A stretch of DNA of 34,996 nucleotides from assembly GCA_025459425.1 (NCBI GenBank), contig JALOQF010000026.1:1-34996 (forward strand), read 5' to 3'. The notes under the pieces were generated by a model. It saw only the letters and a program-made list of their open reading frames with translations. It was not told the DNA's origin and ran no database searches. Shown here piece by piece: positions 8,330 to 16,859 of this stretch; position 1 is the first letter of the stretch; each line of letters begins with the position of its first letter. The DNA is from Myxococcaceae bacterium (GTDB lineage: Bacteria; Myxococcota; Myxococcia; Myxococcales; Myxococcaceae). Both the position numbers and the translations under genes were made by a program.

Positions 8330-9853
8330 GTGCACTTCACGCCGCGCGAGCTCGAACTCCTCCACACGGCCACCACCGCGGCCGATGGCGCCGCGCGCGA
8401 CGTGCTGGCCGACGTGTTGCTCGAGCGAGAGCACCCGCTGGGCGAGCTGTTGCGCCTCGAGGCCGAAGAGCGCGACCTGTCGCGCCGACGCGAGCTGGAG
8501 CGCACGCTGAAGGAGCCGATGCGCGCCACGCTGGTGCCCTGGGCGAAGGAGCTCGAGCTCGACCGCGGCCTTCCAGCGTGGGCCCTCTTCGCGCCGCGGC
8601 TCCGGGTCCTCTCGCAGGCCGACGCCGACGCCACGTGGCCGGTGCCCGCCGTCACGGTGAGCGGAGAGTTCCGCGAGGCGATGCCGCTGTTGCGCTCGAT
8701 GGCGGTGCGCCGGTTGCGTGAGCTCGACCTCTCGCCGGTGTGGGCGACCTCTCCGTTCACCATGTGGGTCGATGGCCCGCCGCCGCCGCTCGAGGAATTG
8801 CCCGCGCTCCAAGCGCTGGCGCTGCCGCAGGGCGAGGTGCCCGAACACTGGGTGCCGATTCTGAAGCCCGGCTTCGGCCAGGTGCGCGAGGTGTCGGTCG
8901 GCATCGGGCCCGGCTTCGAGCTGCCCGACTGGGTGCTGTCACTGCCGAAGCTCTCGCGCGTGCGCCTGGTGCCGGGGCGTGAGCCGGGTGACGGCCTCGT
9001 GGTGGACGCGGCGCTCGCCTGGAGTGAAGCCGCGCCCGGCCGCGAGCTCGAGTGGCTGGGCGAGACGCTCGACGGGCGGGGGCTGCGACGCGCGCTGCGG
9101 CCGGCGCTCCCGGGAGAGCGGGTGCTGTTGCCCGAGGAGACGACCCTGCGCGCCGACCTCGAGCCCGAGGGGCCCACCTCGCGGGTCTTCCGCGTGCGTG
9201 GGGCGCCGATGGTGGTGCTGCGCGCCGAGGATGCTCCCGCGGTGGACCTCTTCGGCGCGCCGCTGCACGCCCACCTCGTGCCGGCGAAGGGCCTCGTGCG
9301 CATTCGGCGCGCGCTCTTCGTCGAGCTCGGAGCCCCCGGTCAGGCGCTCACGCTCGAGCGCGTGCCCCCGCGCGAGGCGGTGCGGCGAACGCAGCAACTG
9401 CTCACGGCGCTCGAGGCGTGGTGGGGCCCGTCGGCACCCGACGTGCTCTCTGGAGAATGGGTGGGCCTGGGCCGCGACCAACTGCGGCAGCGAGACGACG
9501 GCAGCCTCGCGGTGATTCCGACGCTGACGCGGCGGCTCGGGCCAGACGCCCACGCGCTCCCGGACCTCGCGGGCGTGCCTCTGGCGTGGAACCGCACCTC
9601 GACGATGATGCTCGAGCTCGCCGGTGCGCTGCTCTTCGAGTGGCTCACCGGCCTGTCGTTCCTCGAGGCGCACGAAGGCAGCGCGCTCGCCGTGCACCGG
9701 CGCCTGGTGTTGCGCAAGGCGCACCCGCCCCGGCCGTCGGCGGTCGACCCGGCGCTCGCGCCCTTCGATGAGCTGGTGGAAGCGGCCCTTCGACACGGTT
9801 GCACGCTCGAAACGTTCCGCGAGCGGCTGGGCAGCGTGCCCGGACGAACGTGA
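8330..9853 (+). CDS. TIGR02996-like protein with degenerate kinase-like C-terminus
   Basis: 507 residues from GTG 8330, four bases after the previous stop. Residues about 5-50 resemble the TIGR02996 repeat-companion domain of Myxococcota (RDVLADVLLEREHPLGELLRLEAEERDL compares with the usual pattern of LxYADWLxExG followed by GExIxLQ). The middle (about 110-240) is Leu-rich with irregular repeats. From about 285 the order recalls a decayed protein kinase: a strand pair with VVLRAED, a helix with LLTALEAWW, QRDDGSLAVIP where HRDLKPxN...DFG would be, then STMMLELAGALLFEWLTGLSF like the DVYALGxLLYELLTGxxPF helix, and a last helical bundle. No kinase catalytic residue is present. The TIGR02996 match is moderate and the kinase reading is weaker inference, helped by the nearby pseudokinase. 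Confidence 0.75.
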   Translation: MHFTPRELELLHTATTAADGAARDVLADVLLEREHPLGELLRLEAEERDLSRRRELERTLKEPMRATLVPWAKELELDRGLPAWALFAPRLRVLSQADADATWPVPAVTVSGEFREAMPLLRSMAVRRLRELDLSPVWATSPFTMWVDGPPPPLEELPALQALALPQGEVPEHWVPILKPGFGQVREVSVGIGPGFELPDWVLSLPKLSRVRLVPGREPGDGLVVDAALAWSEAAPGRELEWLGETLDGRGLRRALRPALPGERVLLPEETTLRADLEPEGPTSRVFRVRGAPMVVLRAEDAPAVDLFGAPLHAHLVPAKGLVRIRRALFVELGAPGQALTLERVPPREAVRRTQQLLTALEAWWGPSAPDVLSGEWVGLGRDQLRQRDDGSLAVIPTLTRRLGPDAHALPDLAGVPLAWNRTSTMMLELAGALLFEWLTGLSFLEAHEGSALAVHRRLVLRKAHPPRPSAVDPALAPFDELVEAALRHGCTLETFRERLGSVPGRT

Positions 9854-10022
9854 GGGCCAAGACGAAGGGACAGTCCATCGGTCCGACGACGTCGTGGCGG
9901 AAGTGAACCAGCTGCGGCTCGCCTTCAGCTGAGCTGCCGAGGCGGGCACTGACGAAGCCCGTCCGGACGGGTGACGACCCTCGTCACCTCACGCGTCCCA
10001 ACGGCCCGTCTTTCGTCGCGAG

Positions 10023-10427
10023 GTGACATGGCATTCGATGTGCTTGGCGAGGGCCGTGCTCCGCACCGTGTCGCGCGGCTGGTTGATGCTCGAGACGGGC
10101 TGGGTCCTGCTTCAGGCCATCGTCCAGTGGCCGAGGCCGGAGGCGCACGTCTGGCTGATGGACCTGGGCTTCATCTTTCTCGTGGCACGCACGGCCGAAC
10201 GAGCCCCGACGGTCGGCCGCGCGTCGCTGCTGGCCGCCGGAATGTTCGTGTGGCCGCCGCTACTCTGGGCGATGGCCACGACCACGAACCGGGTGTGCGC
10301 AACGCATGCCTGGACGATGAGTGAGTTCGCGAAGTACCTGATCATCGTCAAGGTGGTGCTGCTCTTCACGGCCGTCGGCAAGCGGTGGTGGAGCCAGGTG
10401 ACCCGGCGCGCGACGGACGAGACCTGA
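10023..10427 (+). CDS. Small hydrophobic membrane protein, unrecognised
   Basis: 134 residues from GTG 10023; the start is uncertain, with ATG 10038 (residue 6) possible. Three to four hydrophobic stretches are visible (about 20-35, 44-55, 68-84, 104-119), and the tail is basic (KRWWSQVTRR). The composition, with many Trp and aliphatic residues and charged loops, looks like a real small integral membrane protein, but no family was recognised. Opposite-strand ORFs here lack such a pattern. A hairpin directly follows the stop, so it may be a single-gene unit. Confidence 0.55.
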   Translation: MTWHSMCLARAVLRTVSRGWLMLETGWVLLQAIVQWPRPEAHVWLMDLGFIFLVARTAERAPTVGRASLLAAGMFVWPPLLWAMATTTNRVCATHAWTMSEFAKYLIIVKVVLLFTAVGKRWWSQVTRRATDET

Positions 10428-10429
10428 AG

Positions 10430-10450
10430 AAGGGCACGCGCGCGTGCCTT
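10430..10450. terminator. GC-rich hairpin, possible terminator
   Basis: Just after the stop at 10427 lies an almost perfect inverted repeat with arms of about 10 bases centred at 10440/10441 (AAGG-GCACGCG paired with CGCGTGC-CTT, one bulged G). No T-tract follows. The position after the small membrane protein gene suggests a transcription end, but a chance palindrome in GC-rich DNA is possible. Confidence 0.3.
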
Positions 10451-10513
10451 CCACGCACGAGGGGTCGACACCAGCCACGCCGCGCCGACGACGACCTCTG
10501 CTATTCGTGCGCG

Positions 10514-11326
10514 ATGCGCCTGCTGATGCTGGTCTGCTTCATCCTCGTTTCCTGCCGCACCACGCAGACCAACACCGCGCTGCCGCCGCCAGCTGCTCCC
10601 GAGCCCGTGCAGCCTGTGCCCGCCGCCGTGGCGCCCGACGCGGGCCTGCCACCCGAGCCGCCAGAGCCGATGGTGAGCGCCACGCCCGTCGACGCCGGTG
10701 CCCCCGTGGTGAAGACCGCGCCCGCTCCTGCCCGACCGACACCGAGCCGCCCAACGCTGCGCCCCGATGCCGGGTTCGCCGCGCTCGCCGTCGATGCTGG
10801 CGTCACGCCCACCAGCGAACCCGCTGCGCCTCCTCCAGCGCCACCCAGCCTGTGGACGCAGCGGCCCGGCGCGTCAGCGGGCTTCTCGGGGGTCGGCCCT
10901 GCCGGCTTCACCATCGACGGCACCACGAGCAGCGTCACCGTCACCGACGATGGCCGCTCCTTCACCGTCGTCGTCGACCTCGCCTCGGTGAAGACGGGCA
11001 TCTCGCTGCGCGACGAGCACATGCGCGAGAAGTACCTGCACGTCGACCGCTTCCCGAGCGCGGTGCTCACCGTGGGCCGAGCGGCGGTGGCGCTCCCAGA
11101 CGAGGGCTCGCGCGACGGCACGGCGACGGGCTCGATGTCGATTCACGGCGTCACGAAGGAGCAGCCGTTCACCTTCAAGGCCACCTGCGCGAAGCGGGTC
11201 TGTGACGTCGCAGGTACGGCGAAGCTCAACTTCAACGACTTCGGCGTGGCGGTGCCCTCGTACCTGGGCATCACGGTGAAGCCGAACGTCACGGTGACGG
11301 CGAAGTTCAGGCTCGCGCGCGAGTAG
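10514..11326 (+). CDS. YceI-family lipoprotein
   Basis: 270 residues from ATG 10514. The frame is open upstream to 10385, but this start yields a lipoprotein signal with lipobox LVSC (Cys14). Residues about 20-115 are a Pro/Ala linker with repeated DAG motifs. Residues about 118-268 form a YceI-like domain: a start strand with GFTIDGTTSSVTV, the conserved VVVDLASVKTGISLRDEHMREKYLHVDRFPSA segment (VDL...S..TG...RD.H.....L....FP) and a late GSMSIHGVTKEQPF (SxxGxLTIxGxTxxV) segment. YceI proteins are lipocalin-like carriers of isoprenoid-type molecules in the periplasm. Two Cys (225, 230) near the domain end may form a disulfide. The ligand and operon partners are unknown. Confidence 0.85.
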   Translation: MRLLMLVCFILVSCRTTQTNTALPPPAAPEPVQPVPAAVAPDAGLPPEPPEPMVSATPVDAGAPVVKTAPAPARPTPSRPTLRPDAGFAALAVDAGVTPTSEPAAPPPAPPSLWTQRPGASAGFSGVGPAGFTIDGTTSSVTVTDDGRSFTVVVDLASVKTGISLRDEHMREKYLHVDRFPSAVLTVGRAAVALPDEGSRDGTATGSMSIHGVTKEQPFTFKATCAKRVCDVAGTAKLNFNDFGVAVPSYLGITVKPNVTVTAKFRLARE

Positions 11327-11356
11327 CCACGGAGCGGCGCTCACCTCACGTCCAGC

Positions 11357-12940
11357 TCAGCTCCCGCGCAACCAGGGCAGGTCGTCTCCGGCGACGGTCC
11401 ACGACGACGTCGGGTACGCCTGTGCCGTGGTGATGCGCGACCAGTTCACGTTCGCGTAGCGGTAGCCGTACCCGGAATGGTCGCTCTCGGCCCACTGGCT
11501 GCGCGGCACGCCCATCGCCCGCAGCGTCATGCCCAGCCACTGGTGCATCAGCAGCCCCGGGTTCTCGAACTCGACGCGGCCCTCGGTGTACGGCACCAAC
11601 GCGCGGTTGCGGTAGTCGACGTACTGCCCGGTGCGGAAGTAGCCCGACGCCCCGCCCAGCGTGACGACGGGCACCGAGAAGGTGTTGTGCGTCAGGTTGC
11701 CGCACTCCTGCGTCCACACCAGCAGCGAGTGGTCGAGCAGCGTGCCGCCCTGCCCGTCGGGAATGGCGTCGAGCTTCGCCGCGAGGTCGAGGAACACCCC
11801 CGAGAAGAAGCGCTGGTTCGCCTCGACGAGGATGCGCTGCGGCTCGAGCGGCGACTGCCCGTCCGTGGCCGGTGAGGCCTGCTCGGCCCGGTGCGCGACG
11901 CTCTGGTGCCAGTCTCCGGCGAAGTTCGAGAACGTCTCGGTGTTGCGCAGCACCGCCACCCGCGACAGCCGGCACGAGAAGGCCGCCACGATGAGGTCGT
12001 TCAGCAGCCGCGCGCTGTCGACCTGCTTGTCGGGCCGCACGTCGTAGTCGCCCACGTAGGGGCTGCCGTACAGGTCGTCGTTGCTGCGCGTGGGGCGCGC
12101 GGGCTGGGTGCACGCCGCCGTCGGGTTGATGGCGAGGCGCCGGCGCAGCTCGTCGAGGCGCTGCACGTGCTGCTCGAGGCGCTGCCGGTCGTCGGACGAC
12201 AGCCGGCGGTCCGAGGCGAGGAGGCGGCGGTACTGCTCCTGCTGCCGCTCCACCGGCGGCGGGCGCGGCGCCGGGCCGCCCGTCATCGTCCCCGGTGGGA
12301 AGAGCCTGTCGTACCAGGTGTGCGTGTTGCGGTTGCCGGACAGCGGCTGAATCGCCCCGCTGCGAGCCGCCGGGTTGGCGTGGTGGAAGGACACCTCGCG
12401 CCCCATCACCATGACGCGCTCCCGCACGCCCGAGAGGTCCGGGTAGAAGTCGGGCGACCACCCCATCACCTGGTCGATGGAGATGCGCGGGTGCCGCCCC
12501 ACGTTGGTGCCGTCGCCCATCGGCTCGTTGCGGCCCGCGTTCTGCGCGATGTTGCCCAGGTGCCCGCCCGAGTGGTGGCCCAGGTAGAGCGGCCAGTCGA
12601 GGCCCTGCACCACGTTCATCTTCGAGGCCAGCCGCGGCGTGAAGACGTTCGACGGCGCCGACAGCACCGGCGACAGCGAGGCCTGCCCGCCCGTCACCGA
12701 GAGCGCCAGCGGCTGCTGACGCATCGCCCACCCGGCGTACGGCTGCGTGGCCTGCTGCGGCGAGGCCTGCGGGTACATGTTGCGGGCCCACACCCCGCCG
12801 TGCTCGGTGCAGAAGTGCACGTAGAACTTCGGGTGGGCCTGGGCCTGCGCGCGCGCCGTCGACGCGAGGAGCGACGGCAACAGCGGCAGCGCCGGAGACA
12901 GACGCAGAGCCTCGAGCAGGCGGCGGCGGGTGAGTGACAT
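11357..12940 (-). CDS. DUF1552 family secreted protein
   Basis: 527 residues. The N-terminus has a twin-arginine-like signal (SLTRRRLLEALRLSPALPLL, then an ARA cleavage site near 30-33), so Tat export of a folded protein is likely. The remainder matches DUF1552: FYVHFCTEHGGVWARNMYP near the start, a central stretch with QGLDWPLYLGHHSGGHLGN, ISIDQVMGW, a helical region with EQHVQRLDELRRRL, and late WTQECGNLTHNTFSVPVVTLGG. The family is related in outline to DUF1501/sulfatase-like secreted proteins but has no established function. It lies nine bases downstream of the DUF1592/DUF1588 gene on the same strand. The two families are regularly paired in Myxococcota and Planctomycetota, so they probably act together. 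Confidence 0.88.
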   Translation of the reverse strand: MSLTRRRLLEALRLSPALPLLPSLLASTARAQAQAHPKFYVHFCTEHGGVWARNMYPQASPQQATQPYAGWAMRQQPLALSVTGGQASLSPVLSAPSNVFTPRLASKMNVVQGLDWPLYLGHHSGGHLGNIAQNAGRNEPMGDGTNVGRHPRISIDQVMGWSPDFYPDLSGVRERVMVMGREVSFHHANPAARSGAIQPLSGNRNTHTWYDRLFPPGTMTGGPAPRPPPVERQQEQYRRLLASDRRLSSDDRQRLEQHVQRLDELRRRLAINPTAACTQPARPTRSNDDLYGSPYVGDYDVRPDKQVDSARLLNDLIVAAFSCRLSRVAVLRNTETFSNFAGDWHQSVAHRAEQASPATDGQSPLEPQRILVEANQRFFSGVFLDLAAKLDAIPDGQGGTLLDHSLLVWTQECGNLTHNTFSVPVVTLGGASGYFRTGQYVDYRNRALVPYTEGRVEFENPGLLMHQWLGMTLRAMGVPRSQWAESDHSGYGYRYANVNWSRITTAQAYPTSSWTVAGDDLPWLRGS

Positions 12941-12949
12941 GGCGTCCCT

Positions 12950-14764
12950 TCAGGGCGAGAGGCGGCGGGTCTTGAAGGCCGGCAGGTGGGCGACGGCAGC
13001 GAAGGCGTCGAGGAGCGTGCCCCGTCGCGCGGCCTCGTCGAGGCGGGCGAGCGAGCAGCCGTCGAGCGACAGGTGCTCCGGCCGGCGGAAGGCGAAGCGG
13101 AAGGCGTGGCGCGCGAAGCAGCTGTCGACGCGCTTGCTCTCGGCCATGCGCCGCGTCACCGCCGCGATGTCGTCGAGCGAGGTGTCGTCGTCGATGTCGA
13201 CGCGGGTGACGGCGTCGGTGCGCACGGGTGGCGCTTCCGTGGCGCGGCCCTGCTCGTCGAAGAGGCGCTGCGTCTGGCGGTGCCTCCCCAGCGCGTCGAA
13301 GTTCTCGCTCGCGTAGCCCAGCGGGTTGAGCAGCACGTGGCAGCCGCGGCAGCTGCTCTGGGGCTGCTCGGTGAGGTTGGCCACCACGTCGCGGGTGGTG
13401 GCGGTGGGCGACAGCTCCGGCGTCGTCACCATGAGGTTGCCCGGCGGCGGGGGCATGGTGTCGCAGAGGAAGGCGCTGCGCAGCCGCAGGCCCTTCATCA
13501 CCGGCCGGGTGGTGGCGCTGTCGTTGGCGAGGAAGGCGGCGCGGGTGAAGAGGCCCGAGCGGTGCGGCGGCGCTCCGGGTGGCGGCGAGCGGCCGTCCCA
13601 CGGAGTGACGCCGTAGAGCCGGGACAGCTCGGCGCTGGTGGAGAAGTGCCGTGCGTCGAGCAGCATCGCGTCGAGGCTCAGCCCTTCGGCCACGGCGCCC
13701 TCGGCGGCTGCCAGCACCTCGTTGAACATCGCGCCCCGCAAGGCCGGCGTCGGGCGCTCGGCTCCGGCGAAGGCGTCGTACTGCGGCGTGCCCAGGCGCG
13801 AGGTGAGCGAGCCGAGCTCGTCGAGGCGGAACCACTGGTCGAAGAACTGCCGCCGCACCGGCGCCGCGCGGGAGTCGCGGACGAGGCGGTCGACCTGCTG
13901 CCGGTAGACGGCCTCGCTCGAGAGCGAACCATCGGCAGCGCGGGCCCGCAGCTCGTCGTCCGGCGGCCGCTGCCAGAAGTGGAAGCTCAGGCGCGAGGCG
14001 AGCTCGAAGGCGTCGAGCGTCACGGTGCCGTCGGGCCCCGGGCCGGTGCCCGACTCGAGGTGGTACAGAAAACCCGGCGACCCCAGCATGAGCGTCAGCA
14101 CGTCGGCGACGGCATCGGGCGCGACGGGCGTCGCTCCAGCCGTCTGCACGTAGAAGTCCGCTTCTCCGGGGCGCAGCGGCGCGCGGTGCGCGAGGGGAGC
14201 GAGCCGGTTGACGAGGGCGCGCAGGCACGCAGCGTCGTTGCTGGCGTCGGCGTCGGTGGCGCAGGCCCCGAGGAGCTGCCCCAGGCGTGCAGACGGGCGC
14301 GTCAGCTGGTTCGCGACGGCGACGGCGGTGGCCCACGAGGCGTCGACGGCCGGCTGCTGCACCGTCTGGTCGAGCCGGGTGAAGCCGCCGTGGGTGTCTC
14401 CCGGCGCGGCCACGCGAGCGTCGGTGGGCACCTGCTCGAGCGTGGGCTGCACGGCCGACACCACCGACGTCGCCACCATCGGGAGCGCGGCCCGCACGAA
14501 GTCTTCGACGGCGTTGCGGTACTCGTCGCGGCTCAAGCGGCGCAGCGGCAGTTCGGGCGCCGGCTGCGGGATGCAGGTGAACGGACTCGGCGTCTCACCG
14601 CGCGGGCCCGGAGGTGTGGGCGGTGACGTCGGCCCTTCGACGGGCACCGTGCCAGGCGTCACCGGCGACGTCGTCGACCCCGTGGAGAGGCCGCCGACGA
14701 GCGTTCCTTCACAGGCTGTCAGGGCGAGGGCCGCGACAGCGCCCACGAGCCGTGTCCGAGTCAT
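12950..14764 (-). CDS. DUF1592/DUF1588/DUF1585-type lipoprotein with a c-type haem motif
   Basis: 604 residues from ATG 14764. The signal peptide ends in lipobox ALTAC (Cys18), followed by a Pro/Thr/Gly linker to about 65. The domain order is the usual multi-DUF set: a DUF1587/1595-like region (LRRLSRDEYRNAVEDF at 75-90, ALVNRLAPLAHRAPLRPGEA at 183-202), DUF1592 (about 240-375, with FELASRLSFHFWQRPPDDEL and RQFFDQWFRLDEL), DUF1588 (about 400-495) and DUF1585 (about 530-600). DUF1588 contains CRGCH at 472-476, the c-type haem attachment motif, followed by NPLGYASENFDALG. The protein is probably surface or periplasmic and may be redox-active. Reaction and substrate are unknown; the pairing with DUF1552 is the main context. 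Confidence 0.9.
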   Translation of the reverse strand: MTRTRLVGAVAALALTACEGTLVGGLSTGSTTSPVTPGTVPVEGPTSPPTPPGPRGETPSPFTCIPQPAPELPLRRLSRDEYRNAVEDFVRAALPMVATSVVSAVQPTLEQVPTDARVAAPGDTHGGFTRLDQTVQQPAVDASWATAVAVANQLTRPSARLGQLLGACATDADASNDAACLRALVNRLAPLAHRAPLRPGEADFYVQTAGATPVAPDAVADVLTLMLGSPGFLYHLESGTGPGPDGTVTLDAFELASRLSFHFWQRPPDDELRARAADGSLSSEAVYRQQVDRLVRDSRAAPVRRQFFDQWFRLDELGSLTSRLGTPQYDAFAGAERPTPALRGAMFNEVLAAAEGAVAEGLSLDAMLLDARHFSTSAELSRLYGVTPWDGRSPPPGAPPHRSGLFTRAAFLANDSATTRPVMKGLRLRSAFLCDTMPPPPGNLMVTTPELSPTATTRDVVANLTEQPQSSCRGCHVLLNPLGYASENFDALGRHRQTQRLFDEQGRATEAPPVRTDAVTRVDIDDDTSLDDIAAVTRRMAESKRVDSCFARHAFRFAFRRPEHLSLDGCSLARLDEAARRGTLLDAFAAVAHLPAFKTRRLSP

Positions 14765-14848
14765 GTGGGTGTGAAGCGCAACCCACCACCCACGGCTCAG
14801 CGGCTCGAACGGAGCCCACAACCAGCTTCAATCATTGATGTTCCAGCG

Positions 14849-15106
14849 TCACTTGAAGCAGGCCTTGAGGTCGGCCGAGGCCTTCACCTGCAAAAGGCAC
14901 TTCGTCTGGCGGGTGATGGTGGCGTCGGTCTCCTTGTCCTTCAGGCAGACGGCCTTGAAGAAGTCGAGCGTCTGCTGGTCGGCCGGCTCACCGACGGTCT
15001 TCCCGGCCTTCTCGAAGGCCTTGAGGAACGTGTCGCAGACGCCAGGCGAGGCAGCCGCGGCGGGGAGCGAGAAGCCGACGACGGCGGCGAGGATGAGGTG
15101 TTTCAC
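14849..15106 (-). CDS. Small secreted four-cysteine protein
   Basis: 85 residues from GTG 15106, with GGAG a few bases upstream. Residues 1-19 are a signal peptide (cleavage near AAA-SPG). The mature part of about 65 residues is helical and charged with four Cys (24, 54, 70, 83), so two disulfides are likely. No family was recognised. It is shorter than most genes here but has a convincing signal sequence and composition. It stands between the DUF1592 gene and the STAS-like gene on the same strand. Confidence 0.65.
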   Translation of the reverse strand: MKHLILAAVVGFSLPAAAASPGVCDTFLKAFEKAGKTVGEPADQQTLDFFKAVCLKDKETDATITRQTKCLLQVKASADLKACFK

Positions 15107-15143
15107 GGTGGGTCTCCAGGGTGGGTGCTGCCCTGCAGAGACG

Positions 15144-15566
15144 TCACCGCGCGGCGGCGTTTTGCGTGGGCCCGTGCTGGGCTCCCGAGGCGGCCGCCTG
15201 TCGTGCGGCGGTGGCCCACTCGAGCGCCTCGTTCACCGTGAGGAACGTTCGCACCTTGAGCGGGTGACGACGCAGGCGCAAGGCGAGCGAGAATGATTCG
15301 GCCGCGAGCCGCACCGGGGCCGAGGGGCTCGCGATGGCCATGGCCACCAGCGTGGGCCGCGTCTTCACCACGTCGAGCCAGAAGTTCGGCACCGACGCGT
15401 CGACCATCATCGAGGGAACGTCGAACACCACGGCGACCGGCCCGTCGAGCGCGAGCTCGTCGAGGAGCTCCAGCAGCCCGTACTGGTGCGTCGGCGCGAG
15501 GTCTTCTCTCGTCGCATAACGGACCACCACGAGCCCGGGCTCGATGCGTGTGAGTCGGTCGGCCAT
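15144..15566 (-). CDS. STAS/SpoIIAA-like domain protein
   Basis: 140 residues from ATG 15566; an upstream in-frame extension to 15650 looks non-coding. Residues about 8-120 read as a STAS-like alpha/beta domain: an opening strand EPGLVVVRYATREDL, helix YGLLELLDEL, strand GPVAVVFDVPSMM, helix and strand VKTRPTLVAMAIAS, and a final RTFLTVNEALEWA helix, which is typical of SpoIIAA-like proteins. Such domains act as anti-anti-sigma factors or regulatory modules. The usual phosphorylatable Ser/Thr site is not obvious. A Gln/Ala-rich tail ends the protein. It diverges from the methyltransferase gene across about 170 bases. Confidence 0.65.
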   Translation of the reverse strand: MADRLTRIEPGLVVVRYATREDLAPTHQYGLLELLDELALDGPVAVVFDVPSMMVDASVPNFWLDVVKTRPTLVAMAIASPSAPVRLAAESFSLALRLRRHPLKVRTFLTVNEALEWATAARQAAASGAQHGPTQNAAAR

Positions 15567-15735
15567 CGGCCTTCGCGCGGGCTGCAAGAAGCGTGGCCGA
15601 TGAGAACGCCCACCACCTTCAGCAAGAACGACCCCGTGGCCGTGGAGCACCGGGTGCTTCGTGACGGTGCGGTCCGAGCAGACCCGGTGAAGCGCCTTGC
15701 ATCGACGCGCGCGCTGGCGTCGAGTCTTCGGCGCG

Positions 15736-16782
15736 ATGCACGTTCACCTCGAGCGACGGGCTGGGCCGCGTGACCGGGAGCTGATGCTGGTGCTCGGCGG
15801 AGCCGGCTTCTTCCGCGCCGTCGTCGCCGCGCATCGGCTGGGGTTGTTCCGCGTGCTGGCCGAGCGCCTCGGCCTTTCCCGTGACGAGGTGGCGACGACG
15901 CTCGGGCTGCCGCCGCACTCGGTGACGGCGCTGCTGATGACGTGTCAGGCGCTCGGCTGGGTCGAGCGTGACGAGCACGGAGGCCTGCGCAACGCGGCCT
16001 GGGTCGGCCCTGCGCTCGCCTCGACGAGCCAGACGTTCCCGGCGCTGCTCGAGGCGTTCGACCAGCTCATGTACGGCGCATTCGAGCACCTCGAGACGTC
16101 GCTTCGGCAGGGCACCAACACCGGGCTCGAGCGCTTCCCCGGGCCGGGCACCACGCTCTACGAGCGGCTCTCCGCCCACCCGGCGCTCGAGAGCGTCTTC
16201 CACGCGTGGATGTCGCGGCTGTCGGAAGCGGGTCTGCCGCAGCGCCTCGTCGACGCGCTCACGCCCGCCACGCACGTGCTCGACGTCGGCGGCGGCGACG
16301 GCACCAACGCGGTGGTGCTCGCCCGCGCGCACCCACACCTCCGCGTGACGGTGCTCGACCTGCCTTCCATCTGCGAGCGCGTGAAGGCCCGCGCCGCGGA
16401 CGAAGGCCTCGCGGACCGAATCGACGCTCGGCCCTTCGACCTGCGTCACGACGAGCTGCCGAGCGGCGCCGACGCGGTGCTCTTCAGCCGCATCTTCAAC
16501 ATCTACGGCGAGGCGACGAACCAGGCGCTGGTCGAGCGCTCGTTTCGGGCGCTGCCGACGGGCGGTCGCCTCGTCGTGTTCCCCGCGATGGTGAGCGACG
16601 ACGACGGCTCAGGCCCCCTCGGCGCGGCGTTCCTCTCGCTCTACTTCCTGAACCTCGCCACCGGAGAGGGCCGCGTCTACGCGCCGGCCGACTACGAGCG
16701 CTGGTTCGCCCAGGCTGGCTTCTCGTCGTTCTCGTGCGAGGTGGACGAGCGCGACGAGGCCGTCATCGTCGGCGTGAAGTGA
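15736..16782 (+). CDS. SAM-dependent O-methyltransferase-like protein (family 2 fold)
   Basis: 348 residues from ATG 15736; an upstream extension to 15697 has no family support. Residues about 15-90 form the dimerisation/winged-helix part (ELMLVLGGAGFFRAVVAAHRLGLF, then a helix-turn-helix-like DEVATTLGLPPHSV). Residues about 165-345 form the Rossmann methyltransferase core, with motif I VLDVGGGDGTN (181-191), an acidic strand end VTVLDLP (204-210) and AVLFSRIFNIYGEA (247-260). In classical family-2 O-methyltransferases the last segment carries the catalytic His of the HxxxDW type; here the position reads FNIYG, so the general base is absent. BchU-type C-methyltransferases also lack it. The substrate is unknown and no biosynthetic cluster is adjacent. 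Confidence 0.85.
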   Translation: MHVHLERRAGPRDRELMLVLGGAGFFRAVVAAHRLGLFRVLAERLGLSRDEVATTLGLPPHSVTALLMTCQALGWVERDEHGGLRNAAWVGPALASTSQTFPALLEAFDQLMYGAFEHLETSLRQGTNTGLERFPGPGTTLYERLSAHPALESVFHAWMSRLSEAGLPQRLVDALTPATHVLDVGGGDGTNAVVLARAHPHLRVTVLDLPSICERVKARAADEGLADRIDARPFDLRHDELPSGADAVLFSRIFNIYGEATNQALVERSFRALPTGGRLVVFPAMVSDDDGSGPLGAAFLSLYFLNLATGEGRVYAPADYERWFAQAGFSSFSCEVDERDEAVIVGVK

Positions 16783-16859
16783 GTGGCTGCTGCTCAGGCT
16801 TCGCGCCCTCGCCTTCACCTCGAGGCCGATGGCTCACGGCCAGCATCAAGCGACCTCCG

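Noticed and set aside
11346-14336. Minus-strand ORF of 996 codons across the DUF1552 and DUF1592 genes
   Set aside because: It is in a different frame from both recognised proteins and has an Arg/Pro/Ala-rich shadow composition.
12986-14626. Plus-strand ORF of 546 codons opposite the DUF1592 gene
   Set aside because: It is an antisense shadow: low complexity, no start context and no domain, while the minus strand encodes a full multi-DUF lipoprotein.
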